From Bradyrhizobium sp. sBnM-33 (GTDB taxonomy: Bacteria > Pseudomonadota > Alphaproteobacteria > Rhizobiales > Xanthobacteraceae): a stretch of DNA of 64,000 bases. The position numbers were made by a program, and so were the translations under genes. The stretch lies in contig NZ_CP136624.1 of the NCBI RefSeq assembly GCF_032917945.1, positions 8,851,001-8,915,000 of the forward strand. Direction: 5' to 3'. The notes under the pieces were generated by a model. It was not told the DNA's origin and did no database searches. It was given only the letters and a program-made list of their open reading frames with translations. Positions 36,559 to 44,961 of the stretch are shown here, in pieces. Each line of letters opens with the position of its first letter. Position 1 is the first letter of the stretch.

Positions 36559-38022
36559 ATGACTCTGTTGGGCCTTCTCGGCATCCTGATTGGGCTCGGT
36601 CTTTTGATCGCGTTCGCCTTCCGGGGCTGGAGCGTGTTGCTGCTCGCGCCGCTCGCCGCGCTGGTCGCCGCGTTGTTCTCCCGCGAGCCGATGCTGGCCC
36701 ACTGGACCCAGACCTTCATGGTCAGTGCGGCAGGCTTTCTGGCCCAGTTCTTTCCGCTGTTTCTGCTCGGCGCCCTGTTCGGCAAACTGATGGAAGACAG
36801 CGGCTCAGTCGCCGCGATCGCGGCCTTCATGACGCAGCGGCTGGGCACGCGGCGGGCTGTGCTCGCGGTGGTGCTCGCCGGAGCGCTCGTCACATATGGC
36901 GGTGTCAGTCTGTTTGTCGCCTTCTTCGTGCTCGCACCGATGGCGCACGAGCTGTTTCGCAGCGCCGGCATCCCGCGGAGGCTGATGCCGGCGGCGATCG
37001 TGCTCGGCACCTCCACCTTCACCATGTCGGCGCTGCCCGGCACGCCATCGATCCAGAACGCGATCCCGATGCCGTTCTTCGGCACCACGCCGTTCGCCGC
37101 GCCCGGCCTTGGCCTTTTGGCATCGTTGATCATGCTCGGCTTCGGCCTGTGGTGGCTCAACCACGAGGAGGCCAACTCAAGAAAGAGCGGCGAAGGCTTC
37201 GGCGACGGCGCGCCGATGACTTCAGCCCGTCTTGCCACTGACGAAAAGCTGCGCGAACGCGCCACCACCGCGCGGGAGTTCGATCCGGCGGAGATCGCAC
37301 ACGGTGCGGTGACCGACGCTCCGCCGTCGGTTGCACTCGCCGCACTGCCGCTCATTGTGGTGATTATCGTCAATCTCGCGATGTCGCTGCTCATCCTGCC
37401 GGCGCTGGACACCCGCTTTCTCGCCGAAGCTCGCTGGGGCGGAACGTCGCTCGCAGCGGTCGGCGGCGTTTGGGCTGTCATCACGGCCCTCGCCTGTGCG
37501 ATCGTGACGGTCCTCGCCGTCAGCCATCGGCGATTGCCGGCCTTGCGCGCAACCATGGACGCCGGCGCCAACGCCGCCGTACTACCGGCTGTGAGCGTTG
37601 CGAGCCTGGTCGGCTTCGGCGCCGTGGTAGCGGCGATGCCGGCCTTCACGGTGGTGCGCGACGCCGTGCTCGGCATCGGCGGCGGACCGCTGGTGTCGCT
37701 GGCGGTTGCCACCAACGTGCTCGCAGCCCTGACCGGCTCGGCGTCGGGCGGGCTGACCATAGCGCTCGACGCGCTCGGAGCGACCTACATGGCGCGCGCG
37801 GCGGAGATCGGACTCGATCCCGCGCTGCTGCATCGCGTGGCGGTGATCAGTTCGGGTACGCTCGACAGCCTGCCGCATAACGGCGCGGTCGTCACGCTGC
37901 TCGCCGTCTGCGGATCGACGCACCGGGAGAGCTATCGCGACGTCGTCATGGTCGGTATCGTCGGCGCACTCGTCGCCCTCGCTGCCGTCATCGCGCTCGG
38001 CTCGGTGGCGGGATCGTTCTGA
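36559..38022 (+). CDS. GntP-family permease
   Basis: The 487-residue protein has about 12-14 membrane segments with the GntP family features: LLGALFGKLMEDSGSVAAIA, VTYGGVSLFVAFFVLAPMA, and late ASGGLTIALDAL and SGTLDSLPHNGAVVTLL. Members import gluconate, D-serine or short-chain hydroxy acids such as 3-hydroxybutyrate with protons. The ATG at 36559 is five bases downstream of the patatin stop. Confidence 0.9.
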   Translation: MTLLGLLGILIGLGLLIAFAFRGWSVLLLAPLAALVAALFSREPMLAHWTQTFMVSAAGFLAQFFPLFLLGALFGKLMEDSGSVAAIAAFMTQRLGTRRAVLAVVLAGALVTYGGVSLFVAFFVLAPMAHELFRSAGIPRRLMPAAIVLGTSTFTMSALPGTPSIQNAIPMPFFGTTPFAAPGLGLLASLIMLGFGLWWLNHEEANSRKSGEGFGDGAPMTSARLATDEKLRERATTAREFDPAEIAHGAVTDAPPSVALAALPLIVVIIVNLAMSLLILPALDTRFLAEARWGGTSLAAVGGVWAVITALACAIVTVLAVSHRRLPALRATMDAGANAAVLPAVSVASLVGFGAVVAAMPAFTVVRDAVLGIGGGPLVSLAVATNVLAALTGSASGGLTIALDALGATYMARAAEIGLDPALLHRVAVISSGTLDSLPHNGAVVTLLAVCGSTHRESYRDVVMVGIVGALVALAAVIALGSVAGSF

Positions 38023-38187
38023 GCCATCGGCACTGCGTCTCAATAAGTGTTGCGCGCAGGCGCGCGACTGCATATTTGGATCAGTGCCTTAATCGGCAAT
38101 TTCGTATTGCGAAGCTGGCGGCGGCGCCCCGTTACTCCCGCGCATTTCTTGCGCAAGAGTCTGCCCGCCGCTGACATGGAGCATCGA

Positions 38188-39108
38188 ATGCGGACAACAC
38201 GCCGAACGTTCGTGCAGGCCTCCTTGGCGGCGACGGCCGCCGCGACACTCCTGCCAGTCTCTCTGCGCGCCCAGCAGGGCTCGCCCACCCGCCGTGCCAT
38301 CCCCTCAACCCGCGAGGAGATGCCGATTGTCGGACTGGGGACCTGGATCACCTTCAATGTCGGCAATGATCGGGCGCTCAGGGACGAATGCGCTAATGTC
38401 ATGGCGGCCTTCTTCGAGAGCGGCGGCCGCATGATCGATTCCTCCCCCATGTATGGCTCGTCGCAACCGGTGGTCGGCTACGGCCATCAAAAACTCGGGC
38501 GGCCGCCTGCGCTATTCTCGGCCGAGAAGGTCTGGACCTCCTCGGCGACGGCCGGCCCAGCCCAGATCGAGCAATCGCGTCGCTTCTGGGGCGTGCCGAA
38601 GTTCGACCTCGTTCAGGTTCACAATCTGCTCGCCTGGAAGGCGCATCTGCAGACGCTCCTCCAGATGAAAGCCGCCGGTACGGTGCGTTATGTCGGAATC
38701 ACCACGTCCGAAGGCCGCCGTCATGATCTTGTCGAACAGATCATGCGAAGCGAGCCGATCGATTTCGTGCAGTTCTCCTACAATGTCGTTGATCGCGAGG
38801 CGGAGACGCGGCTGCTGCCGCTGGCGGCAGAGCGCGGGATTGCGGTGATCGTGAATCGGCCGTTCCGGCAGGGCGCGCTGACCAACCGTCTCAAAAATAA
38901 GCCGCTGCCAGAGTGGGCGGCCGAGCTCGGGGTATCGAGCTGGGCGCAGCTCATGCTGAAGTTCATCCTGTCTCACCCGGCTGTCACCGTCGCAATTCCG
39001 GCGACCACGCGCGTCGACCACGTGCGGGAAAACCTCTCGGCCGCCGCCGGACCGCTGCCTGATCCGGCCATGCGGCAGCGCATCTCGGCTCACGTGCAGG
39101 CCCTTTGA
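38188..39108 (+). CDS. Tat-exported aldo/keto reductase
   Basis: The 306-residue protein has a twin-arginine signal (TTRRTFVQASLAATAAATLL, cleavage after SLRA|QQG) and an aldo/keto reductase barrel with the catalytic set Asp-Ser-Ser and Tyr in MIDSSPMYGS, Lys in SAEKVW and His in LVQVHNL. Export in folded form suggests a periplasmic role, unusual for an NADPH-using enzyme. ATGs at 38176 and 38188 are both possible; GGAG lies six bases before 38188. Its stop overlaps the next start by one base (TGATG). Confidence 0.87.
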   Translation: MRTTRRTFVQASLAATAAATLLPVSLRAQQGSPTRRAIPSTREEMPIVGLGTWITFNVGNDRALRDECANVMAAFFESGGRMIDSSPMYGSSQPVVGYGHQKLGRPPALFSAEKVWTSSATAGPAQIEQSRRFWGVPKFDLVQVHNLLAWKAHLQTLLQMKAAGTVRYVGITTSEGRRHDLVEQIMRSEPIDFVQFSYNVVDREAETRLLPLAAERGIAVIVNRPFRQGALTNRLKNKPLPEWAAELGVSSWAQLMLKFILSHPAVTVAIPATTRVDHVRENLSAAAGPLPDPAMRQRISAHVQAL

Positions 39109-39791
39109 TGTCGGAGTGGTGGACCTACCGCGCGGAGGATTTCCTGCTGTTTTCGCCGCGCGTCTACTGGCGCATGTTCGAAACGCACAATGCGGCGCTC
39201 TGGCCTTTGCACATCGTGACGCTTGCCGCCGGCCTCCTCATCGTCCTGCTGATCGCGCGGCGGCCGGAAATCCGGGCACGCTGGATAGCGCTCATTCTGG
39301 CGATCCTTTGGACCTTCGTCGGATGGTCGTTCCTGTGGAATCGCTACGCGGCCATCAACTGGGCTGCCGTCTATGTTGCGCCGGCTTTTTTCGTTGAAGG
39401 CGTATTGCTCCTCCTCGCCTTCCTGCGCGACGCCCTCGCCTTCGACCGCCCCCGGCCTGCCGATTGGATCGGATATCTCATCCTTGGCTTCGCACTTGCC
39501 GTACAGCCGCTGCTTGCGCCGCTACAGGAGCGCGGCTGGGCCTCATCCGAGTTCTTTGGCATCGCGCCGGATCCGACGGCGATCGCGACGCTCGGCGTTC
39601 TGCTGCTCGCCCGCGGCAGGCTTTTGCCATTGCTGCTCCCAATCCCTGTTCTCTGGTGCCTCCTGAGCGGCATAACCCTGCGGACGATGGGAGAACCGCA
39701 GGCCTGCGCCCCTCTTGCTGCCGTGGCGCTCGCCGCTTTGACATGGATCTGGACGATCATCCGCCAGCGCGCATCGCTTCCAGCCGCGTGA
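39108..39791 (+). CDS. DUF6064-like integral membrane protein
   Basis: The 227-residue protein has six to seven membrane segments and the start MSEWWTYRAEDFLLFSPRVYWRMFETHNAALWP, which resembles DUF6064 proteins (function unknown). It is translationally coupled to the Tat-exported aldo/keto reductase, so it could be its membrane partner or an electron or cofactor conduit. That role is inference from coupling only. Confidence 0.75.
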   Translation: MSEWWTYRAEDFLLFSPRVYWRMFETHNAALWPLHIVTLAAGLLIVLLIARRPEIRARWIALILAILWTFVGWSFLWNRYAAINWAAVYVAPAFFVEGVLLLLAFLRDALAFDRPRPADWIGYLILGFALAVQPLLAPLQERGWASSEFFGIAPDPTAIATLGVLLLARGRLLPLLLPIPVLWCLLSGITLRTMGEPQACAPLAAVALAALTWIWTIIRQRASLPAA

Positions 39792-39802
39792 AGGCACATG
39801 TG

Positions 39803-40300
39803 TCAGACGATCTGGGAAACATTGTAGGCGATGCCGCCTTCGACCAGATATCCCGAGCCGACGCAGACGATGTCGTTCATCCAGGCATATTGTTCGGCCC
39901 CGGTTTCAAACAGCGGGTTGGTGCGGAAGTAATAGCGCGACGGATCAACCTGATATCGTTTGGCCGGATCAGCCATTTCTGACCGCAATTCGGGCGGCGT
40001 GATCCAGCGGCCGCCATAGGTCATGTGCACCAGCGCGCCGTCGTGTGTGCGCAGGGTCAGGCGGACGTCGAGCGTCATCGCGCCGTCGGCACGAAATAGC
40101 GCCCAGTCGCCGCCGCCGGGGACCACCTCACCGCGCAGCCTGGGACCTTCGAAGCTTCCACCGGCCGCTCCGAACAGGATGCGGCGGCCAAGTGGACCAT
40201 CGCCGATGTTCAGCCTCGGATTGAGATCGACGACGATGTCGAACAAGGGTGCCGTCCTGATCGCGGCTGCGGGTTTCACGCGCGGATCTAGTGTCATCAT
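39803..40300 (-). CDS. DUF3237 family protein
   Basis: The 165-residue protein has the DUF3237 pattern (LNIGDGPLGRRILFGAAGGSFEGPRLRGEVVPGGGDWALFRADGAMTLDVRLTLRTHDGALVHMTYGG), a small beta-barrel family of unknown function often near aromatic or terpene degradation genes. The start is one of two ATGs at 40300/40297. It is 28 bases downstream of an NTF2-like gene on the same strand and divergent overall from a TetR regulator. Confidence 0.88.
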   Translation of the reverse strand: MMTLDPRVKPAAAIRTAPLFDIVVDLNPRLNIGDGPLGRRILFGAAGGSFEGPRLRGEVVPGGGDWALFRADGAMTLDVRLTLRTHDGALVHMTYGGRWITPPELRSEMADPAKRYQVDPSRYYFRTNPLFETGAEQYAWMNDIVCVGSGYLVEGGIAYNVSQIV

Positions 40301-40328
40301 CTGGGGTCCTGGTTCGCTGGATTGAGTG

Positions 40329-40799
40329 TCATTCGGCGGCGAGCTGCCGGACGCCGGCATCGCCAAAGATCTTGCGGCGTACCGTGTCGGTCGAGACGCC
40401 GGATTGGGCGCAGAGCTCGGCGAGGTCAAAGAAGAAACGTTCGCGGACGATCCGGTCGTCCTTGAATGCAAACTGGATGAACACGGGAAGATCAGCGCGC
40501 CTGCCGTTCGGCACCTCGCCGAAACGGTCGCCAGTCATGGTCATCTGCACGCGGCCCCAGCAGACGAGCGTCTCGTCATTGGCCGCGTGGCCCTGCAGGA
40601 CGACATTGTAATCGGGAAACGAAGCGAAGAACCGGGTCAACACTTTCTCGTTCTCGGCAAGGCCGGAGGCGCTGGTGCCAAAGGCCGGGGTTTCCAACAC
40701 CATATCGTCGTGGAGGACCTTTAACGCTGCCGGCACGTCCTGGCGGCTCTTTGCGACCGCCAATGCCTGCGCCAGTTCGAACATTCGATCGCTGTTCAT
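40329..40799 (-). CDS. NTF2-like / SnoaL-fold protein
   Basis: The 156-residue protein fits the SnoaL-like NTF2 fold (VLHDDMVLETPAFG, FPDYNVVLQGHAANDETLVCWG, FAFKDDRIVRERFFFD). Such folds act as isomerases, cyclases or binding domains. It is the first gene of a two-gene unit with DUF3237. A strong ribosome site (GAGGAGAGG) precedes it. The divergent TetR gene likely controls this unit. Confidence 0.85.
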   Translation of the reverse strand: MNSDRMFELAQALAVAKSRQDVPAALKVLHDDMVLETPAFGTSASGLAENEKVLTRFFASFPDYNVVLQGHAANDETLVCWGRVQMTMTGDRFGEVPNGRRADLPVFIQFAFKDDRIVRERFFFDLAELCAQSGVSTDTVRRKIFGDAGVRQLAAE

Positions 40800-40840
40800 G
40801 ACCTCTCCTCAAACCATTAACAGGCGCAACAGCCTCGAAT

Positions 40841-40875
40841 ACATACCTGAAGTTTTTCACATACCATATGTATGT
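40841..40875. promoter_or_regulatory. Likely TetR operator in divergent region
   Basis: An imperfect 17-base palindrome ACATACCATATGTATGT (40859-40875) and a direct repeat of ACATACC at 40841-40847 and 40859-40865 sit in an AT-rich stretch between the NTF2/DUF3237 unit and the TetR gene. This is where the encoded regulator would be expected to bind both promoters. Confidence 0.55.
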
Positions 40876-40918
40876 TATATGTTGATAGGATCACAAGCGT
40901 CAAGTGGTATGTCGGGAC

Positions 40919-41527
40919 ATGCAGGAAACCGGACGCGACCGAACCCGCCGCGAGGAATACACGGAGGCCACGAGGCAGGCGCTGCTGGCGGCCGGCCGGG
41001 ACATTTTTGCGAGTGAGGGCTATCAGGCGGCAGGGATCGAGGCGATCTCGCGCGCCGCACGGGTGACGCGGGGCGCCTTTTATCACCACTTCGAGGACAA
41101 GAAGGCGCTGTTCGACGCCGTTGTCGTCGCCTTGCAGATCGAGGCCGCCGCGAAGATCGAGGCACGGGCGAAGACGCAGCGCAAGGTATGGGACCGCCTG
41201 ACCGAGGGCATCGAAGCCTATCTCGACGTCTGCCTCGAACCGGCCTATGCGCGCATCGTAATCCAGGAAGCGCCCGCCGTGCTCGGCAATGCGCGCTACC
41301 GTGAGATCGAGGAAGCTCATCCGATGCCCCTGCTCACCGCGACGCTTGCCGCGCTAAAACGCCAGGGCGAGCTCGATTTCGAGGACATCGAGCTCTTGAG
41401 CCGGATGGTCGATGCGATGATCTGCGAGGTGGCGCTGTTGCTGCCCGGGGCCGAGAATCCGAAGAGGCTCCGCGCTCGCGGGCAAAAGATCATCGGCAGC
41501 CTGCTCGGCGCCTTCCGCACGACTTGA
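40919..41527 (+). CDS. TetR/AcrR family transcriptional regulator
   Basis: The 202-residue protein has an N-terminal helix-turn-helix (residues 12-60: LLAAGRDIFASEGYQAAGIEAISRAARVTRGAFYHHFEDKKALF) and a C-terminal all-helical ligand domain. It most likely represses its own gene and the divergent NTF2-DUF3237 unit. The ATG at 40919 gives the usual short arm before the first helix. Confidence 0.93.
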   Translation: MQETGRDRTRREEYTEATRQALLAAGRDIFASEGYQAAGIEAISRAARVTRGAFYHHFEDKKALFDAVVVALQIEAAAKIEARAKTQRKVWDRLTEGIEAYLDVCLEPAYARIVIQEAPAVLGNARYREIEEAHPMPLLTATLAALKRQGELDFEDIELLSRMVDAMICEVALLLPGAENPKRLRARGQKIIGSLLGAFRTT

Positions 41528-41539
41528 ACACACGCGCGC

Positions 41540-41917
41540 TCAAGGCGCGACCCATCGCTGCACAGCCTCGGCGGTGTCGGCCGGCGTGGTGTTGAAGCAG
41601 ATGCGCGTTTGCGGCGCGGCGAGATGAACCAGATTGATGATCCGCTCGAACAAGTGCAGCCGCTCTCGCGGCTCGCGCAACCCGGCGCCGATCACCACGC
41701 AATCATAATGCTTGGCGCCCAGCGCCGCCGCGGCGACGGCTTCGGCGGTATCGCCGAGATCGATCAGGCAGCTATCGACCTCATAGCCCATCGCGCGAAG
41801 CTGCTCGATCTGAGCTCCAATTTGGCTCGTCACCAGTTCTGCCGTGAGCCCCGGGAAGGCGCTGAAGTCGACGAAGGAAGGCTCGATACCAATGGCGAGC
41901 ACGGTCTTTTTGGCCAT
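41540..41917 (-). CDS. Hypothetical Rossmann-like protein
   Basis: The 125-residue protein contains an N-terminal KKTVLAIGIEPSFVDFS strand-turn and a central GAKHYDCVVIGAGLREP, suggesting an alternating alpha/beta fold. I do not recognise a family. GGAG lies eight bases before the ATG. It is convergent with the TetR gene and about 177 bases from the divergent monooxygenase gene. Confidence 0.7.
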   Translation of the reverse strand: MAKKTVLAIGIEPSFVDFSAFPGLTAELVTSQIGAQIEQLRAMGYEVDSCLIDLGDTAEAVAAAALGAKHYDCVVIGAGLREPRERLHLFERIINLVHLAAPQTRICFNTTPADTAEAVQRWVAP

Positions 41918-42094
41918 GCGGATGCTCCAGGCAGGTGATCACCGGGGAAACGCGCGCATCGCCAGGCTGGTTCCGGCTTCGACATTGACATCATCATTCG
42001 GCCTACATCGAAGCATTCCTGTCGAAAGATCAGCCATTGTGATCCGCATCGCCGCTCGAACGAGCACGTGCTGGATATTTCACGGGAGAACGTT

Positions 42095-42406
42095 ATGGCT
42101 GCCACCAACAACGCAAACCAGAACCTGGTCGTCACTGCGTTCTGGGAAGTCAATTCGGGCGAAGAAGCTAGCGTCGCGGAGCTTCTGAAAGATTTCCTGC
42201 CACAGGCGCAGCGTGAGCCGGGCGTCAAGGCGTTCCAGATTCACCAGAACATCGCAAAGCCACGAGAATTCTTCTTTTACGAGGTATTCGCAGGCGAAGC
42301 GGCCTTTGCCGAGCATCAGCAGACCGACCACTTCAAGAACATCATTCTCGGGCAGGCGATTCCGAAACTCGCCAAACGCGAGCGGTCGCAGTTCCGGTTC
42401 ATTTGA
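42095..42406 (+). CDS. Antibiotic biosynthesis monooxygenase (ABM) domain protein
   Basis: The 103-residue single-domain protein shows LVVTAFWEVNSGEEASVAELLKDF, QREPGVKAFQIHQNIAKPREFFFYEVF and FAEHQQTDHFK, the ABM fold used by YgiN-like quinol monooxygenases and related cofactor-free oxygenases. The ribosome site GGGAG precedes the ATG at 42095. It converges on the sigma-factor gene with a gap of two bases. Confidence 0.88.
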   Translation: MAATNNANQNLVVTAFWEVNSGEEASVAELLKDFLPQAQREPGVKAFQIHQNIAKPREFFFYEVFAGEAAFAEHQQTDHFKNIILGQAIPKLAKRERSQFRFI

Positions 42407-42408
42407 AC

Positions 42409-43686
42409 TCAGGACGGCTCCGGCGCGCCACGGCTCGTCTCGGCGGCCCGCCGCCGCAACAACTCGCGTTCGCGCTTGTTGGTCGCAAGCGTTGACGCGA
42501 GCTCGAACGCGGCGCGGGCTTCTGCAGCGCGGCCGAGCTTGCGGAGCAGGTCGCCGCGGACGCTTGGGAAGAGGTGGTAGGTTTTCAGCGCGGGCTCGCC
42601 GGCCAATCCGTCCACGATCGCAAGCGCGGCCGCCGGCCCTTCGGCCATACCGACCGCCACGGCGCGGTTGAGCTCGATGATCGGCGAGCGCACCAGCGCG
42701 CCCAATTTGGCGTAGAGCTCTGCGATGCGCGGCCACTCCGTTTCATCAGGTGTGGCGGCTCTGGCGTGACAGGCGACGATCGCAGCCTGCAGCGTGTAGA
42801 AACCGCGCCCGCCGCCAAGTTCGTGCGCGCGCGCCAGCGCCAGCAACCCACGGCGGATCTGCAGCCGGTCCCACAGCGCGCGGTTCTGGTCCATCAGGAG
42901 AATCGGATCACCGGCCGCATCGGTGCGCGCCGCGATGCGCGAAGCATTCAACTCCATCAGCGCGAGCAGGCCGTGGGCTTCGGCTTCCTGCGGCGCGACC
43001 AGCATCAGCACCCGCCCCATGCGCAGCGCGTCGTTGCAGAGCTGCGGCCGCAACCATTCGTCGCCGCGGGCGGCCGTATAGCCTTCGTTGAAGATGAGAT
43101 AAACGACCTCCAGCACCGAAGCGAGCCGCTCCGAAAGCTGCTCGCCGCGCGGCGTTTCGTAAGTAAGCCCGGATTCCGACAGCGTCCGCTTGGCGCGCAC
43201 GATGCGCTGGGCGATGGTCGCCTCCGGCTGCAGGAAAGCGCGCGCGATCTCTTCCGTGGTCAGACCGCAGATCATTCGGAGCGCCAGCGCCGCGCGCGCC
43301 TCGCGCGACAGCCTCGGATGGCAGGCGGTGAAGATCAGCCGCAGCAGCTCGTCACCGATATTGTCGTCGAGTGCGGCGTCCGGGTCCGGCATCGCCAGTT
43401 GCTCCTGCTCGAGCTCGCGCGTCAGCATCTCATGCTTGCGCGCCACCATGCTGCGGCGGCGCAGATGATCCAGCGCACGGCGTTTGGCCAGCGCCATCAG
43501 CCACGCCCCGGGCTTCTCCGGCACGCCGCTGGCGGGCCAATGCTCCAGCGCCGCGACCAGGGCTTCCTGCGTCAGGTCCTCCGCCAGCGGCACGTCGCGC
43601 AGCATTCGCGACAGCCCCGTGATCAGGCGCGGCTGTTCGATCCGCCAGACCGCGAGGATGGTGCGATTGACGTCGGCGGCCGTCAT
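42409..43686 (-). CDS. ECF sigma factor with C-terminal extension (ECF42-like)
   Basis: The 425-residue protein has sigma region 2 (LAEDLTQEALVAALEHWPASGVPEKPGAWLMALAKRRALDHLRRR), region 4 (ALALRMICGLTTEEIARAFLQPEATIAQRIVRAKRTL) and then a C-terminal TPR-like extension of about 240 residues (DUF6596 type, LNRAVAVGMAEGPAAAL). This length and layout match the ECF42 group, which is not controlled by an anti-sigma factor but acts with a DGPF/YciI protein. That partner gene lies 31 bases upstream and is probably cotranscribed. Confidence 0.93.
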   Translation of the reverse strand: MTAADVNRTILAVWRIEQPRLITGLSRMLRDVPLAEDLTQEALVAALEHWPASGVPEKPGAWLMALAKRRALDHLRRRSMVARKHEMLTRELEQEQLAMPDPDAALDDNIGDELLRLIFTACHPRLSREARAALALRMICGLTTEEIARAFLQPEATIAQRIVRAKRTLSESGLTYETPRGEQLSERLASVLEVVYLIFNEGYTAARGDEWLRPQLCNDALRMGRVLMLVAPQEAEAHGLLALMELNASRIAARTDAAGDPILLMDQNRALWDRLQIRRGLLALARAHELGGGRGFYTLQAAIVACHARAATPDETEWPRIAELYAKLGALVRSPIIELNRAVAVGMAEGPAAALAIVDGLAGEPALKTYHLFPSVRGDLLRKLGRAAEARAAFELASTLATNKRERELLRRRAAETSRGAPEPS

Positions 43687-43717
43687 CGCCGCCGACTGCG
43701 TCTATCGAACGTGCGCA

Positions 43718-44116
43718 TCATGCGTGGGCGCGAATGCCGACCTCGCAAGCGCCATCAACGCCAGACGTCGCAAGCACGCGGACTTCGCAGGTACCTTCCC
43801 AGCCCGGCATGTGCTCGAGGTGCAGTTGCATGAACTCCCTCGCGGCGGCCACGGCCTCTTCCACGTCCCGGAGTTCGAAGATCGCGTAACCGCCGATCAG
43901 CTCCTTGGTCTCGACGAACGGTCCATCGATCACGCCGAGCTTGCCGTCCGTTATCCTGACCTGTGCTCCGGCCATGGCAATCGGCATCAGGCCGCCAGTA
44001 TCGAGCATGCGGCCGGCCTTGATCTCCCGCTCGGCGAGCTTGCCCATCGCCTCCATCAGCGCCGGCGTCGGGCCTGTATCGGGCTGGGGCGAAGTAACGA
44101 TATACATGAAGCGCAT
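43718..44116 (-). CDS. YciI/DGPF-domain protein, partner of the ECF sigma factor
   Basis: The 132-residue protein has the DGPF motif in GVIDGPFVETKELIGGYAIFELRD, typical of proteins encoded next to ECF42 sigma factors. The function of DGPF proteins is not settled; they may be the sigma factor's target or a ligand-binding partner. GGGAG precedes the ATG at 44116. Confidence 0.92.
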   Translation of the reverse strand: MRFMYIVTSPQPDTGPTPALMEAMGKLAEREIKAGRMLDTGGLMPIAMAGAQVRITDGKLGVIDGPFVETKELIGGYAIFELRDVEEAVAAAREFMQLHLEHMPGWEGTCEVRVLATSGVDGACEVGIRAHA

Positions 44117-44259
44117 CGAAAGACTCCCGTGGAGGCGAGCTGCGGCGGTAATCGCCCGCAAAACTGTCTCGCTATGGGAGACGACGAACGGGACGGCGCC
44201 GGATCGACAGGTGTTCGGAAAATTTTAGACTCCGCCCGCCGCCGTGCCTGTCCTGGGAG

Positions 44260-44961
44260 CTACTGTCCCCGGATCATGATCAGGGGATCGGCAGTATCAG
44301 GCACCCGCCGCCACTGCGCATTGTCGTCGGCCTCGAACTGCCAGCTTTCGCCTTTGGCCGACATCAGGATCATCTGTCCACGCTCCAGCCGCCACTGGTT
44401 TGGCGCGAACGCCACAACTGCCGGATCGCATCTCGGCTTCAGGAATACCTGGAAATTGTCGCCGGTCGCCTCGGTGTTGGTCAGCGTTAGGCCGCAGACC
44501 GTCTGCCCATTGCCGCGAACCATCGACCAGTCGCCGATCATCTGGTCCATCGACTTGGCGAGCGAGCGGGCGGCCGCGAGGTTCTGCAGAATGTAGACGC
44601 CCTCGCCGGTCCGCAGGCCCTCGAAAATGCCGCTCTCGACTTCGGTGAAATCGATCACCGGCTGGCCCGCCGCATCCTGCAGCCGCACGATATCCAGCCC
44701 CTTGATGTTCCAGGCCGTGATCTCTTTGGTGAACGGCAACGCCTTGGCACAGCCGGGCTCAAGCTCGAGCTTGAGCCCTTGCGGCGTCGCATCGCCCTTC
44801 ATCGTGATAACGCAAGTCTTGCTGCGCTCGGTGGTCGCAAGTTCCCACTGCCCGATCATTTCCTTCTTCAGGGTCGAGGCATCCTGCGCCGAGACCTGCG
44901 GCGCAAGCGCGAGCAGCGCCGTCAGCGCTGCTGCCGTAATGCCTGAACGCCCAAGCAACAT
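44260..44961 (-). CDS. Secreted AprI/Inh-type metalloprotease inhibitor with two domains
   Basis: The 233-residue protein has a signal peptide (1-25, QVSA|QDAS) and two tandem Inh-like beta-barrel domains: residues about 35-125 and 140-230, each with MIGxW, one disulphide-type cysteine pair (KTCVIT...PGC and QTVCGLT...PRC) and a final strand. AprI/Inh proteins inhibit serralysin-type metalloproteases or lysozyme-like enzymes in the periplasm. Its ATG overlaps the stop of the D-2-hydroxyacid dehydrogenase (TGATG), making it the last gene of a coupled five-gene operon. No protease gene is nearby. A much longer frame to 45537 overlaps the dehydrogenase and is rejected. Confidence 0.85.
   Translation of the reverse strand: MLLGRSGITAAALTALLALAPQVSAQDASTLKKEMIGQWELATTERSKTCVITMKGDATPQGLKLELEPGCAKALPFTKEITAWNIKGLDIVRLQDAAGQPVIDFTEVESGIFEGLRTGEGVYILQNLAAARSLAKSMDQMIGDWSMVRGNGQTVCGLTLTNTEATGDNFQVFLKPRCDPAVVAFAPNQWRLERGQMILMSAKGESWQFEADDNAQWRRVPDTADPLIMIRGQ

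Noticed and set aside
42574..43833. 419-codon open frame on the plus strand
   Set aside because: Antisense to the ECF sigma-factor gene, with no family similarity and no ribosome site.
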